A stretch of 44,142 nt of DNA from Candidatus Kuenenia stuttgartensis (lineage in GTDB: Bacteria > Planctomycetota > JAKEIC01 > DYIT01): positions 36,773 through 80,914 of the forward strand of contig DYIT01000007.1 of NCBI GenBank assembly GCA_020723505.1, in the 5' to 3' direction. The notes under the pieces are model-generated. The model saw only the letters and a program-made list of their open reading frames with translations, was not told the DNA's origin and ran no database searches. Made by a program: the position numbers and the translations under genes. Numbering within the stretch: position 1 is the first letter of the stretch; every line of letters begins with the position of its first letter. This document shows positions 28,946 through 37,704 of the stretch, in pieces.

Positions 28946-30298
28946 ATGAAGAAGCATCTCGATGCGGACAGGAGAATCCTTGGCGAGATTTATTCCTCCG
29001 GCGAGATTGCCAGGAACATGCGCGACCTTTGCGACATGATCCCGCACAGGTTCGCCGGATCCGTCCACGAGAAGACCGCCGCCGGCCGCGTGGCGCTTGC
29101 CATGCGGAGATACGGCCTTTCGAACGTCGGCATAGAACCGTTCAGGTTCGAGGGGTGGACCAGGACCGGGCAGTCGAAAATCGCGGTGAAAACCGAGCCC
29201 GGATACGAGATCGACTGCATAGCCCTTCCGTATTCGCCGTCGACGAAGCCGGGCGGGCTCGATATCGAGCTGGCGGATCTGGGCTGGTGCTCTCCCGAGG
29301 AGGTCGCGGCCAAGGGGGCGCAGGCCAGGGGCAAGGCCGTGCTCGTGCAGCTAGGCGCTCCGCAGAACTACCGGAGGCTCCACAGGGCGGAGCAGTACGG
29401 TCGGGCGGTCGAAGCCGGCGCGGCTGCGTTCCTTTTCGTGAATTCCGACTCAGGCTGCCTCGAGCCCACGGGGAGCGCGAGGTTCGGGCGCGAGGCCGAA
29501 ATTCCCGCGGTCGGGCTCAGCCGCGAGAACGGGGCGCTGCTGAAAAGGCTCCTGTCCCGGGGCAAGGTCAGGCTAAACGTCCTGACGCGGGGCAGGACAT
29601 CCCCTATGACGTCCCGGAACGTGTCCGGCGAAATAACCGGCCGGAGCGGGGAAATCGTCGTCATGGGGGGGCATCTCGATTCGCATGACATCTCCCCAGG
29701 CGCGGCCGACAACGCCTCGGGCATCGCCGCCGTTCTCGAGTGCGCGCATGCTCTCCGCGCCGCAGGCATAAGGCCCCGCAGGACAATCAGGTTCGTGACG
29801 TTCGGCTGCGAGGAGCACGGGCTCCACGGGTCCGAGGCCTACATGAGAAGGCACGAGCATGAGGCCGGACGCATGCGATTCATGCTGAACATCGACACCG
29901 TGCCGGCCAGCCACCCCATGGGGATTGAGTTCCACAGGTGGCCGAAAGCCGCACGCTACGTCTCCGCGGTCTCGGAGGAGCTGAACCGCCCCGTGCCGGT
30001 GACACAGGCCGTATGCCTGTACTCGGACCACTTCAACTTCTTCAGGGCGGGCGTGCCTTCCGCCAGAATCGTCTCCGAGGGAGATCCGCGCAGCGTCCGC
30101 GGATTCGGCCACACGCGCGGGGACACGCTGGAAAAGGTGAACTTCGAGATGATCCGGTCCGCCGCGGACCTCGCCGCCAGGTTCATCCTCCGCGCCGCGG
30201 ACGACCCCGCCTGGCCGCTCAGAAGGAGACCGCCGGCCGAGTCCGAGGCGTTCGTCAAGGCTGAAGGCAAGGATGAGATATTGAAATACGAGAAATAG
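28946..30298 (+). CDS. M28-family zinc aminopeptidase with PA-like insert
   Basis: A 450-residue metallopeptidase of family M28. The five zinc ligands are visible: His243 (GGHLDS), Asp255 (AADNASG), Glu290 in GCEEHG with catalytic Glu289, Asp317 (NIDT), and His389 (FGHTRGDT). Residues about 115-200 form a protease-associated-like insert (GKAVLVQLGAP, AGAAAFLFVNSDSG), as in other M28 peptidases. There is no signal peptide, so it is probably cytoplasmic. AGGA precedes the ATG by 7 nt. The 5' part of this gene, with its promoter, exists as a broken second copy at 39.1-39.4 kb. Its peptide substrate is unknown. Confidence 0.9.
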   Translation: MKKHLDADRRILGEIYSSGEIARNMRDLCDMIPHRFAGSVHEKTAAGRVALAMRRYGLSNVGIEPFRFEGWTRTGQSKIAVKTEPGYEIDCIALPYSPSTKPGGLDIELADLGWCSPEEVAAKGAQARGKAVLVQLGAPQNYRRLHRAEQYGRAVEAGAAAFLFVNSDSGCLEPTGSARFGREAEIPAVGLSRENGALLKRLLSRGKVRLNVLTRGRTSPMTSRNVSGEITGRSGEIVVMGGHLDSHDISPGAADNASGIAAVLECAHALRAAGIRPRRTIRFVTFGCEEHGLHGSEAYMRRHEHEAGRMRFMLNIDTVPASHPMGIEFHRWPKAARYVSAVSEELNRPVPVTQAVCLYSDHFNFFRAGVPSARIVSEGDPRSVRGFGHTRGDTLEKVNFEMIRSAADLAARFILRAADDPAWPLRRRPPAESEAFVKAEGKDEILKYEK

Positions 30299-30339
30299 AA
30301 TCCACACGAAGCGTGGGGACTCGAGCTTCGTGTGGATTC
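30298..30339. repeat. Perfect 15-bp CCACACGAAGC palindrome
   Basis: GAATCCACACGAAGC (30298-30312) and its exact reverse complement (30325-30339) flank a 12-nt loop. The left arm overlaps the last base of the M28 stop codon. Relatives are at 42052-42091 and 21457-21489. Half-sites ACACGAAGC stand alone at 30431 and 44085. The location suits termination or transcript stabilisation as well as a mobile palindrome. Confidence 0.85.
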
Positions 30340-30343
30340 ACCG

Positions 30344-30397
30344 CCCCCTCCCCCTTCCCTCTCCCCCGGGCTCGCTGGAGAGGGAAGGGGGAGGGGG
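30344..30397. repeat. Perfect 21-bp polypyrimidine/polypurine hairpin
   Basis: An all-pyrimidine arm (30344-30364, mostly C with scattered T) pairs exactly with an all-purine arm (30377-30397) across a 12-nt loop. It lies 4 nt after the previous palindrome. Such C-rich/G-rich palindromes are a common class of dispersed repeat; the strand asymmetry could also give triplex or quadruplex structure. Confidence 0.85.
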
Positions 30398-30521
30398 GAA
30401 CAAGCATGCAAACCGGATTATATTAATCAGACACGAAGCACTCAGCCACGCGCTTCACCCCCGATGCCCTGTTTTATCCGAGCGTCTTTTTTGTTAACCT
30501 CAACCCGATGTCGCTGTCTCC

Positions 30522-31172
30522 GTGACCGATTCGGGCTGTTCGACTCCCGAGAACTCCGTGAACGACGGGCGATTGACTATGCCGCAGGACAGGCCGGTTT
30601 GCGATGAGATGGACCTCGTCAGGCGCCTGAAGAAGTCTGACCGCAACGCGTTCGTCGAACTCGTCGCCATGTACCAGGGCCGCGTCTTCAACACCGTCTT
30701 CCGCTACACCGGCGACAGGCACATCGCAGAGGACCTCACGCAGGAGGTCTTCGTCAAGATCCTCGGCGCGCTCGACGCCTTCCAGGAAAAATCCGCCCTC
30801 TCCACCTGGATCTACCGCATCACGCTGAACCACTGCGCATCCGAGGCAAGAAGGCTGTCCACGAGAAAACGGAAGATGGAAGTCACCATCACCCCTGCCG
30901 ATCCCTCCGGCGAGGAAGGCCAGATGGACCTCGGCGACTCCTCCTCCGACCCGGCAAGAAACGTCGAGGAGGCTGAAAGGTCGGAAATCATCCAGAAAGC
31001 GATCCTGACCCTGGATCCGGAGTTCAGGGAAGCGCTTGTCCTCCGGGACGTGGACGGCTTCTCGTACGAGGAAATCGCTGAGATAATACGCAAGCCCGTC
31101 GGCACGGTGAGGTCAAGAATCCACAGGGCAAGGCTCGAATTGCGGGAAAAACTAAAGAAATACGTCGCCTGA
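30522..31172 (+). CDS. ECF-type RNA polymerase sigma factor
   Basis: A 216-residue sigma-70 family factor of the extracytoplasmic-function type. Region 2 is clear: MDLVRRLKKSDRNAFVELVA, then DRHIAEDLTQEVFVKILGAL and STWIYRITLNHCASEARR. After an acidic linker, region 4 (LDPEFREALVLRDVDGFSYEEIAEI, then VGTVRSRIHRARLELREKL) carries the helix-turn-helix that reads the -35 element. The start is uncertain: the GTG at 30522 and the ATG at 30579 both lack a good ribosome site, and the ATG gives a more usual length. The anti-sigma gene follows after 144 nt, so a membrane-controlled stress or envelope response is likely. Confidence 0.93.
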   Translation: MTDSGCSTPENSVNDGRLTMPQDRPVCDEMDLVRRLKKSDRNAFVELVAMYQGRVFNTVFRYTGDRHIAEDLTQEVFVKILGALDAFQEKSALSTWIYRITLNHCASEARRLSTRKRKMEVTITPADPSGEEGQMDLGDSSSDPARNVEEAERSEIIQKAILTLDPEFREALVLRDVDGFSYEEIAEIIRKPVGTVRSRIHRARLELREKLKKYVA

Positions 31173-31316
31173 TTCGGAAAATCGAATGTTTAACTCATTG
31201 GCAGCTAAAGAGATGCGTAATTCAGGCCGACGTGCCGAAATCCGGGGCATTTCCCGGGAACCGGCAGACACCGGGCTGCGTCAAAACAGGCGGAAAGATA
31301 GTTCAAGGACCCGGAC

Positions 31317-33122
31317 ATGAAGTGCGACATCTACAAAGAGAGGTTCTCCGAATACCTCGACGGCATGCTTTCGGATGCCGACAGGCTTGCAATAGAAGTC
31401 CACGTCGGCGGATGCTCCGAATGCCGCGCCGACCTCGACTCGCTCCGCAGGACGGTCGAGCTCGTCTCCGGACTTCCCAAAATCGATCCGCCCGCCGGGC
31501 TGTCGGAAAAAATCCTCGCCTCGTGGCGGCCGGAAATGACCGTTCACGCCGCTTCTCCCAGGCCCGCCACCTTCCGGGCGATGTACTACTTCAGGGCTCT
31601 CGGCGCGGCCGCGGTCGTGATGCTCTTCGCCGCCGTCGGATACCGTCTGGTCTTCGTGAATCCCAGCGAAAGGATTTCCGCACCGCCGGCAAAGGATGCA
31701 AGGGCCTTGAGGGTCGGCGAAGCGGCCGGCAAAGAATTGCTCAATCTGGAAGATTCGCTCGGACGTATCTCCGAAAAAACCCGCGACGCCGAGGATGCCC
31801 TGGCGGAGTCCGAGGGGGACGACAAGGCCCAATCGTCCAAGGAAGGCGGCCGCTTGCGGCGCGAGGCCCTCGAAGGCGGCCAGGAAGACGCAGCGCAGGG
31901 CGAGGCTCAGCAGGAGAAGAAATCCAAGGACCTCGAAAAACCGGAAATGGAAGAGCAGCTGAAAGGCCTGAAATCGGAGGAATCGAAGGCCGATGATGAG
32001 AAAGCCGACGGAGGGCCGTCGAAGGCCAAGGCCGCCCCCGATTCGCCCGCCGAGTCGGACAAGTCAGAAGACAAATGGAAAGCCGAGCCCGAAAGGGAAG
32101 CCGCACGCAGCGCAGGAGAAGCCCCGTCATCCGAGAGGAAAAGCCCTGCCCCCGTGGGGGACGTGCAGGCGAAGGAGAAGATGGCCAGGGCAGGCAGGGG
32201 CAGGGCTGCGGCTCCCGCGGCGGTTGTGATGCTCGTCTCGCGGAATCCTGAAGCCGACGCCAATTCAGTCCACGAGCTCCTCGAGAGGACCGTGAACCTG
32301 CACGGCGACGATACCTCGGTGAGAAGGAGCAAGGAATCGCTCGACAAGGCCGGGAAACCCGGCGAGCCGGAATCCGGCGACGCCGGCGGGGCCGAGGGCG
32401 GCTCCGCGCCGGGCGGTTTCGCCGCGCCATCCGAGAAGAAGATCGAAGTGAAGCTCACGGCCGCCGAGTACGTGCGGTTCATCGAGAAGCTCGGCAAATC
32501 CCCCGAGTACAGCGGGCGCTGGACCGAAGAGCGCACGTCGATGGCCACTGTCCTGGTCGCGAGGAATGCCGGCCCGGCTTTGAGGAGGGTACTCCAGGCG
32601 AAGGACGGCAAGGAGCGCTCAGAGGCAGGTTCCGGCTCAGCCGGACTGGTCGACGGGCACGAAGCGGAAGGTTCGCCCGACGCCAACACGGCAAGGGACA
32701 AGAAAGATGAGGAGCCTGCGAGCAAGGCCGGATCAGGATACACCGGGGCGGGTGGGCAGCCGTCGGGCAAGCCTGCGCCCGCGGCCCCTGTACCCACGCC
32801 CACGCCGACGCCGACACCGACTCCCACGCCCACGCCGACTCCCACGCCCGGGCCTTCGCCAGCGGCGCCATCAGGACCGGGCGCCGGCGCCGCCCCGGCT
32901 CCGACCCCCGCTCCCGCCCCTCCCGCAGCAGGCGAACCGGCCAAGGACTCCGGCCCGGAGCTTGCGAAGGAGGACTCGAAAGGATCGGGTTCAGAGGAGA
33001 GGATTAAGGACCGCGCCGGGAGGCTCGGCACCGGCGGCATGCGCCCCCAGGGCGATTCCCGGGGCAAGCCCCGCCCCGGCGAGGAAATCATCACCCTCAC
33101 AATCATCATCAGAACCAGGTGA
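31317..33122 (+). CDS. Zinc-finger anti-sigma factor with very long extracytoplasmic domain
   Basis: A 601-residue anti-sigma factor. The zf-HC2-type ZAS domain is at the N-terminus (His29, Cys33, Cys36 in HVGGCSECRADL), followed by one transmembrane helix near 92-114. The rest should lie outside the membrane: a highly charged Glu/Lys/Ala-rich helical region (about 130-290), a mixed segment containing TAAEYVRFIEKLGKSP, then a Pro-Thr linker of nine PT units and a Gly/Pro/Lys-rich tail. The ribosome site AAGGA is 7 nt before the ATG. In this family the ZAS domain holds the sigma factor, here presumably the ECF sigma encoded upstream. The outer domain is far longer than usual and may be the sensor. 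A diverged copy of its C-terminal coding sequence lies at 36048-36149. Confidence 0.88.
   Translation: MKCDIYKERFSEYLDGMLSDADRLAIEVHVGGCSECRADLDSLRRTVELVSGLPKIDPPAGLSEKILASWRPEMTVHAASPRPATFRAMYYFRALGAAAVVMLFAAVGYRLVFVNPSERISAPPAKDARALRVGEAAGKELLNLEDSLGRISEKTRDAEDALAESEGDDKAQSSKEGGRLRREALEGGQEDAAQGEAQQEKKSKDLEKPEMEEQLKGLKSEESKADDEKADGGPSKAKAAPDSPAESDKSEDKWKAEPEREAARSAGEAPSSERKSPAPVGDVQAKEKMARAGRGRAAAPAAVVMLVSRNPEADANSVHELLERTVNLHGDDTSVRRSKESLDKAGKPGEPESGDAGGAEGGSAPGGFAAPSEKKIEVKLTAAEYVRFIEKLGKSPEYSGRWTEERTSMATVLVARNAGPALRRVLQAKDGKERSEAGSGSAGLVDGHEAEGSPDANTARDKKDEEPASKAGSGYTGAGGQPSGKPAPAAPVPTPTPTPTPTPTPTPTPTPGPSPAAPSGPGAGAAPAPTPAPAPPAAGEPAKDSGPELAKEDSKGSGSEERIKDRAGRLGTGGMRPQGDSRGKPRPGEEIITLTIIIRTR
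32793..32846 (+). repeat. Tandem 6-nt repeat coding for nine Pro-Thr units
   Basis: Nine consecutive CCN-ACN codon pairs encode (PT)9 in the anti-sigma factor. Codon third positions vary, so it is not a pure slippage tract, but the unit number could still vary between strains. Confidence 0.75.
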
Positions 33123-33167
33123 CGTCGTCGGGCCGGGGGGATTATGACTCCACGCCCCTGGTCTCTC

Positions 33168-33198
33168 CGAACGGTCTCCAAAACGTTCTTTCCGTTCG
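33168..33198. terminator. 7-bp hairpin after the anti-sigma gene
   Basis: CGAACGG (33168-33174) and CCGTTCG (33192-33198) with a 17-nt loop lie 45 nt after the stop. No T-run follows, so this is only a weak candidate. Confidence 0.25.
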
Positions 33199-33322
33199 TT
33201 CCGCGATTATGAACGGGAGATCCAGCAATTTGTGGGAGTTTCATATCAGAAAAAGAACCGTGCGGAGGGCTGCCTGATTGTCAACGAAAACGGGAAGCAC
33301 CCCTTACGGGTTGCATCTTAAT

Positions 33323-34654
33323 TTAATTGCCATCTATAACTTGGATGTTCGGATTTGTTTTTCTAAACTCATCAACTTTGCTTTTGCTTATTTTTGCGCT
33401 TCCGACAGTTATCTTTTTCAATTTTATCATATCGCTTATATATTTAAAGCACAGGTCAGTAACGCCTGTCCCAGCCAAATACAATTCCTCCAGCGAATCA
33501 TTTCCCGCGATTTCCTCAATGCCCCTGTCAGATACTCCTGTGCCTGTCACATCCAGTATCTTCAGGTTCTTCAATTTGCTGATGCTCTTCATTCCTATGT
33601 CAGTAATCCTCGTGCAGCATAGCCCGAGTCTCTGAATTGTTCCAATTGCTTCAATCATCTCAAGGCCTTTATCCGATATATTGCAGAATTCCATATCAAT
33701 ATACTGCAATTTGCTGTCTTTCAAGTGCATGAGTGAATCGTCTGATATTCCAGTACAACAAAGAAGCAATTCCTTTAGATCCGGCATTTTCCTCATATGC
33801 TCCAGGCATCTATTCGTTACTTTGGTGTGGCTTAAATCTAGTTTTTCCATCTTTTTTATTTCGCCAATCAGTACTACTCCATCGTCCGTTATGCCAGTAT
33901 AGCTGATATCCAGCCTCCTGATATTCTTCATGTCTCGAATATAGTTCATGCCTTTATCCGTTATTAGTGTGCCGGACAGATTCAATTCTTCAAGGTCGTT
34001 CATCTTCATCAAATGTATCAAATCATGGTTCATGATGAATGTATGTTCCAAATCCAGGACATTCATTCCTTCTAATTTCCTTAAACATGTAAAACCAGAA
34101 CTAGTTATCCTTCTGCTTCTCACATGCAGTTCGACAATTGATTTGATATCCCCAATATACTCCATTCCGCGATCAGTAATACCGGCATACTCGATATTCC
34201 TGCCAATAATTTCTATGAAATTGAATTCATCATCTCCGATAATGTCAAGGTATTTCAAAGTGCTAAGGGAAATCAAATAATTCAAGTCCGAATCCCTGCA
34301 CCAAGGTATTTTCAAGCCTGGTATCTTGTATAATTGCATGTCGGTCATGACTTTCTTCATATCCGATATTCTTATAGGCTCCACAAACCATATATGGCAT
34401 CTCGGAATCTCTATTCCTTGTCCGGACGGAGTCCTTCCGACATATAAAGGGATGTCACCCTTTCTAGATATGATGTATACGCGGTATTGATTCTCCGAGT
34501 TGAACAATATATCGCAACGGTCTGATGAATTGGCATAGTGACAAAATAGAGCGTTTATAACAGATATTAAGCATATTATCTTACATGATTCATTCGAATG
34601 AAGCCTACATGACGGGGGAATCATGTCAAATAGAAACATGGTTCTCTTTTGCAT
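33323..34654 (-). CDS. Exported leucine-rich-repeat protein, AT-rich gene
   Basis: A 443-residue protein with about ten 24-residue leucine-rich repeats of the type LEELNLSGTLITDKGMNYI and IRRLDISYTGITDDGVVLI. This ITD-x-G pattern is frequent in planctomycete-type proteins. An N-terminal stretch (KIICLISVINALFCHYA) may be a signal peptide. The ATG at 34654 was chosen because AAGGA lies 8 nt upstream; ATGs 5 and 10 codons later are possible. Base composition is unlike the flanks: a 60-nt sample near 33361 is about one third G+C against over 60 percent around it. That indicates recent transfer. LRR arcs bind other proteins; no partner is known. Confidence 0.85.
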   Translation of the reverse strand: MQKRTMFLFDMIPPSCRLHSNESCKIICLISVINALFCHYANSSDRCDILFNSENQYRVYIISRKGDIPLYVGRTPSGQGIEIPRCHIWFVEPIRISDMKKVMTDMQLYKIPGLKIPWCRDSDLNYLISLSTLKYLDIIGDDEFNFIEIIGRNIEYAGITDRGMEYIGDIKSIVELHVRSRRITSSGFTCLRKLEGMNVLDLEHTFIMNHDLIHLMKMNDLEELNLSGTLITDKGMNYIRDMKNIRRLDISYTGITDDGVVLIGEIKKMEKLDLSHTKVTNRCLEHMRKMPDLKELLLCCTGISDDSLMHLKDSKLQYIDMEFCNISDKGLEMIEAIGTIQRLGLCCTRITDIGMKSISKLKNLKILDVTGTGVSDRGIEEIAGNDSLEELYLAGTGVTDLCFKYISDMIKLKKITVGSAKISKSKVDEFRKTNPNIQVIDGN

Positions 34655-34710
34655 CCTCGCTATCCTTATATGAATATGCTTGTCGGCTTTATTGCAAAAT
34701 CCCCGCCGCC

Positions 34711-35934
34711 TCACAGATCCCAAAACGGGATGGCCGTTGCTCCCGGGACCAGCGGCAGTCGGATTGAGCCGGGGTGCACTACGAAGCCCGGGCCGGCCTT
34801 GCCCTTCAGATCCTCCCGGAAGCTCGCAATCCCCTCGGCCATGGCGGGATTGGGCGTGGAGGACAGCTTCACTTCAACGGGAATCAGCTTCCCTTTCGCC
34901 TCGACTATGAAATCGACTTCCCGGCCCGCGGCGGTTCTCCAGAAATACACCTCGGGAATCTCCCCGCGGCTGAAATGCGTTTTCATAATCTCCGACAAGA
35001 CGGCGGTCTCGAAAATCGCTCCTGCCATCGGACCGGAGGCGGCGTGTTCCGAATCGCGGAGACCCGTGAGATGGCACAGCAGTCCGGTATCCGTGAAATA
35101 GACCTTCGGCGCCTTCACAAGCCGCTTGCCGATGTTCGCCCAGTACGGGCGTACAATCGTCACCTGGAAGGAAGCCTCGAGCATTGAAATCCACGCCTTG
35201 GCTGTGTTCGAGGCGACGCCGAGCTCCCTTGCCAGTCCCGCGAGGTTCAGAAGCTGCCCGCTTCTCGCCGCAAGCATCCGCAGGAAAGCCTGGAACGAGA
35301 CGAGGTCTCCCACCTGGCGCAAAGTCCTCACGTCCCGCTCGATGTAGGTCTGAAGATAGCTCGAATGCCAGAGGGCGACGTCGCGTCCTGGTTCTGAAAC
35401 GGGCTCGGGGTAATTGCCGCGGAGAACCGCCTTCCACAAGTCCTTTGACCGAATCTTCCCCGCCTCGACTGCCCCGTCCCGCTTTTCCCACGGCATGGGC
35501 ACATCGCCAAAGCCGCGAATCTCGCGATGCGAAAGGGGAAGCAGCCTCAGCATGGCTGCGCGTCCCGCCAGCGTCTCGGATATCTTCTCGAGCAGGAGAA
35601 GGTTCTGCGATCCGGTCAGGAAGTAGCGGCCCTTCCTCCCGCGGTCGGCGTCGATTCTCTCCCTCACGTAAGGCAGCAGTCCGGGCGCATGCTGCACTTC
35701 GTCGAATATGACCGGCGGGGGATAGGCGTCCAGGAAACCGCGCGGGTCCACGACCGCGGCCGCGGCGACGTCTGGCAGGTCGAGGGATGCGTATCCCGCA
35801 TGCATGCCGAAGAGCTTCTTGAGGAGCGTGGTCTTGCCCGACTGCCGCGGCCCGGTCAGCACGACGGCGGGGAATTCCCCTGCCGCCCTTTCCAGGACCG
35901 GTTCCATCGCCCGCGTAATATATTTTCCCGCCAT
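34711..35934 (-). CDS. AAA ATPase with DUF4143 C-terminal domain
   Basis: A 407-residue ATPase. Walker A is GPRQSGKTT and Walker B is VIFDEVQHAP, followed by sensor-like YFLTGSQN. The C-terminal DUF4143 part contains GREVDFIVE...LIPVEVKLS, a PD-(D/E)xK nuclease-like arrangement. Such ATPases are widespread, often duplicated and patchily distributed; their function is unsettled. The ATG at 35934 has AGAGG 5 nt upstream; a TTG six codons earlier is less likely. The gene has normal high GC although it sits beside AT-rich genes. Both ends of a second, internally deleted copy lie at 39.45-39.58 kb. Confidence 0.9.
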   Translation of the reverse strand: MAGKYITRAMEPVLERAAGEFPAVVLTGPRQSGKTTLLKKLFGMHAGYASLDLPDVAAAAVVDPRGFLDAYPPPVIFDEVQHAPGLLPYVRERIDADRGRKGRYFLTGSQNLLLLEKISETLAGRAAMLRLLPLSHREIRGFGDVPMPWEKRDGAVEAGKIRSKDLWKAVLRGNYPEPVSEPGRDVALWHSSYLQTYIERDVRTLRQVGDLVSFQAFLRMLAARSGQLLNLAGLARELGVASNTAKAWISMLEASFQVTIVRPYWANIGKRLVKAPKVYFTDTGLLCHLTGLRDSEHAASGPMAGAIFETAVLSEIMKTHFSRGEIPEVYFWRTAAGREVDFIVEAKGKLIPVEVKLSSTPNPAMAEGIASFREDLKGKAGPGFVVHPGSIRLPLVPGATAIPFWDL

Positions 35935-36047
35935 GCCAGCCTCTATGTGCAATTATGCATTTCAATTGCTGATTTGCAAGGATGATTCCCGTGAAAAGCC
36001 TCGAGGACGTGCTAATCTCAGCCCCGCCCTTGCAAAATCCCTTGCTT

Positions 36048-36149
36048 CCTGGCGCTGCCCCGACCCCGACTCCCGCTCCATCCGCCGCAGGCGTGCCGTC
36101 CAAGGATTCCGACGCAGGGCTCGCGAAGGAGGACTCAAAAGAGAATTAG
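36048..36149 (+). pseudogene. Relic of the anti-sigma factor 3' end
   Basis: One frame reads PGAAPTPTPAPSAAG, then PSKDSDAGLAKEDSKEN and a TAG at 36147. The intact anti-sigma gene encodes GAAPAPTPAPAPPAAG and PAKDSGPELAKEDSKGS at residues about 525-565. There is no upstream coding part and no start codon in position, so this is a fragment of a second copy that ends early. Confidence 0.75.
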
Positions 36150-36157
36150 CGGCTGTG

Positions 36158-37639
36158 TTATGGGGCCTGCACGACTACGCCGGTCCTGTCCGGAGTGAAG
36201 GTCATCTCAATGGGGCGGATTCCGAACTTGGAGGGCTCGTTCCCGTAGTCGAAATAAAAGCATGCGTGATGCTCGCAATGGTCGAGGCAGTCGACGATGA
36301 ATTCCCCGGATTCGTCGGGTACAATCTTGACGATGCTGTTCTGCGACCAATTGTCGAAGCCGGAGTCATTTCTTCCGACCGATATTTCGACTTTGGGTTT
36401 CGGCTGATTCTCACGGAAAACCACTTTCCCGCTGAAGACCCCCCCCCTCTGATCGAGATTGATTTCCAGGTATTTGCTTTCGCCTGCCTTGACGTCGATT
36501 TCGATCCGTTTTGGCCGGAAACCCGGCGCCCTTGCATAAACGATGGTCTTCTGCATGAACCTTTCGACGTAGAAAGAGAAGCTGCCTTCCTGATTGGCGC
36601 TGAAAAGGAGGCTATCATGAGATTCGGAAAAATCTCCTTTTCTATCTTGCACAATGGTCCAGAGGCGAATGTTCTTCCGGCTCCTTGCGACATCATATCC
36701 GATTGGAAGCAATGACTCCGCAAGAATGACTTTTCCTGAAATCGTGGCGGCGGCCAGTAGGACCGTCCTGACTTTGGTTTCCTGCCCTTCCTCGGTATTC
36801 ACGAAAATATTTTTGTATTCAAATCCGGCTTTTTCTATTCTTATTCTGCATTCTATGGGCGGGACATCAAAGACTTGGTATTTACCGTTTGAATCGGTTT
36901 CCATTTTACAACCTTTTGAATATACGGGCATGTCACGCCTCTGTGGTATCCCCTTGCCTAACTGAGCTCCCCAAGGCCTGTTTCCAGCGCAAAAATAGAT
37001 ATCCACTTTTGCTTGAACAATCGGATTGGAATGCAGATCGACCACCTCCCCGAAAATTGATCCTTTCAAACCGAAAAGCACTTCTATCTTGACGGAAGGT
37101 TTGTCGTTTGTGACCAGGACTTCGATTTTTCTTGCATCGTTCCTGTCGAAAACCGCAAGAGAGTAATTGCCGAACAGCAGGCTTCCAATTGAAAAGCAAC
37201 CTCTTTCATCCGTGAAAAACGATCGCTCATCCGATCCCGAGATAATGTTTGGAGCCGACTCCTCCGGCGGCTTGCCGATATACTTCATCTCGATTATTGC
37301 GTCTCGGACCGGTGTCCGATCCGTATATAGAACATAGCCGCTGATTTCCCCCCTGCCGTTTTCGGGTTGGAAATCATCAACGTGAATGAACGTCTTACGG
37401 ATTCTTGGGACGCTTCTATCCTCTTCTTCCTCATCCTCTTCAACGTTTGTCACCGGTTCGACGCTCTTTCGTCCAGAATCCAATCCGCTCTTTTTCACCG
37501 GCACGGCATTGGACCCGGTCTTCTCCATCGATTGCACCGATGGAGCATCCGTGATGGATGTTTTATTCGCTATATATAGAATTAAAGCTATGAAGAGCAG
37601 GATTGCCGGAACTATAAACAGCATCCTCTTACTGCGCAT
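36158..37639 (-). CDS. Membrane-anchored protein with carboxypeptidase-regulatory-like domains
   Basis: A 493-residue protein with one N-terminal transmembrane helix (MLFIVPAILLFIALILYIA) and an acidic linker (VEEDEEEEDRS). At least three Ig-like beta domains of the carboxypeptidase regulatory type follow, each starting like GEISGYVLYTDRTPVRDAII, SIFGEVVDLHSNPIVQAKV or TISGKVILAESLLPIGY. These domains often occur in surface proteins and bind or display ligands. No catalytic motif was seen. GC is lower than the core genes. The gene lies 65 nt downstream of the Gly-rich protein gene on the same strand, suggesting co-transcription. Confidence 0.82.
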   Translation of the reverse strand: MRSKRMLFIVPAILLFIALILYIANKTSITDAPSVQSMEKTGSNAVPVKKSGLDSGRKSVEPVTNVEEDEEEEDRSVPRIRKTFIHVDDFQPENGRGEISGYVLYTDRTPVRDAIIEMKYIGKPPEESAPNIISGSDERSFFTDERGCFSIGSLLFGNYSLAVFDRNDARKIEVLVTNDKPSVKIEVLFGLKGSIFGEVVDLHSNPIVQAKVDIYFCAGNRPWGAQLGKGIPQRRDMPVYSKGCKMETDSNGKYQVFDVPPIECRIRIEKAGFEYKNIFVNTEEGQETKVRTVLLAAATISGKVILAESLLPIGYDVARSRKNIRLWTIVQDRKGDFSESHDSLLFSANQEGSFSFYVERFMQKTIVYARAPGFRPKRIEIDVKAGESKYLEINLDQRGGVFSGKVVFRENQPKPKVEISVGRNDSGFDNWSQNSIVKIVPDESGEFIVDCLDHCEHHACFYFDYGNEPSKFGIRPIEMTFTPDRTGVVVQAP

Positions 37640-37704
37640 TGCCTTCTGCCTGGAATATTGGGGAAGGGGGAAAGACCCCCTTCCCCTGGATTTTACTGAA
37701 TCCT

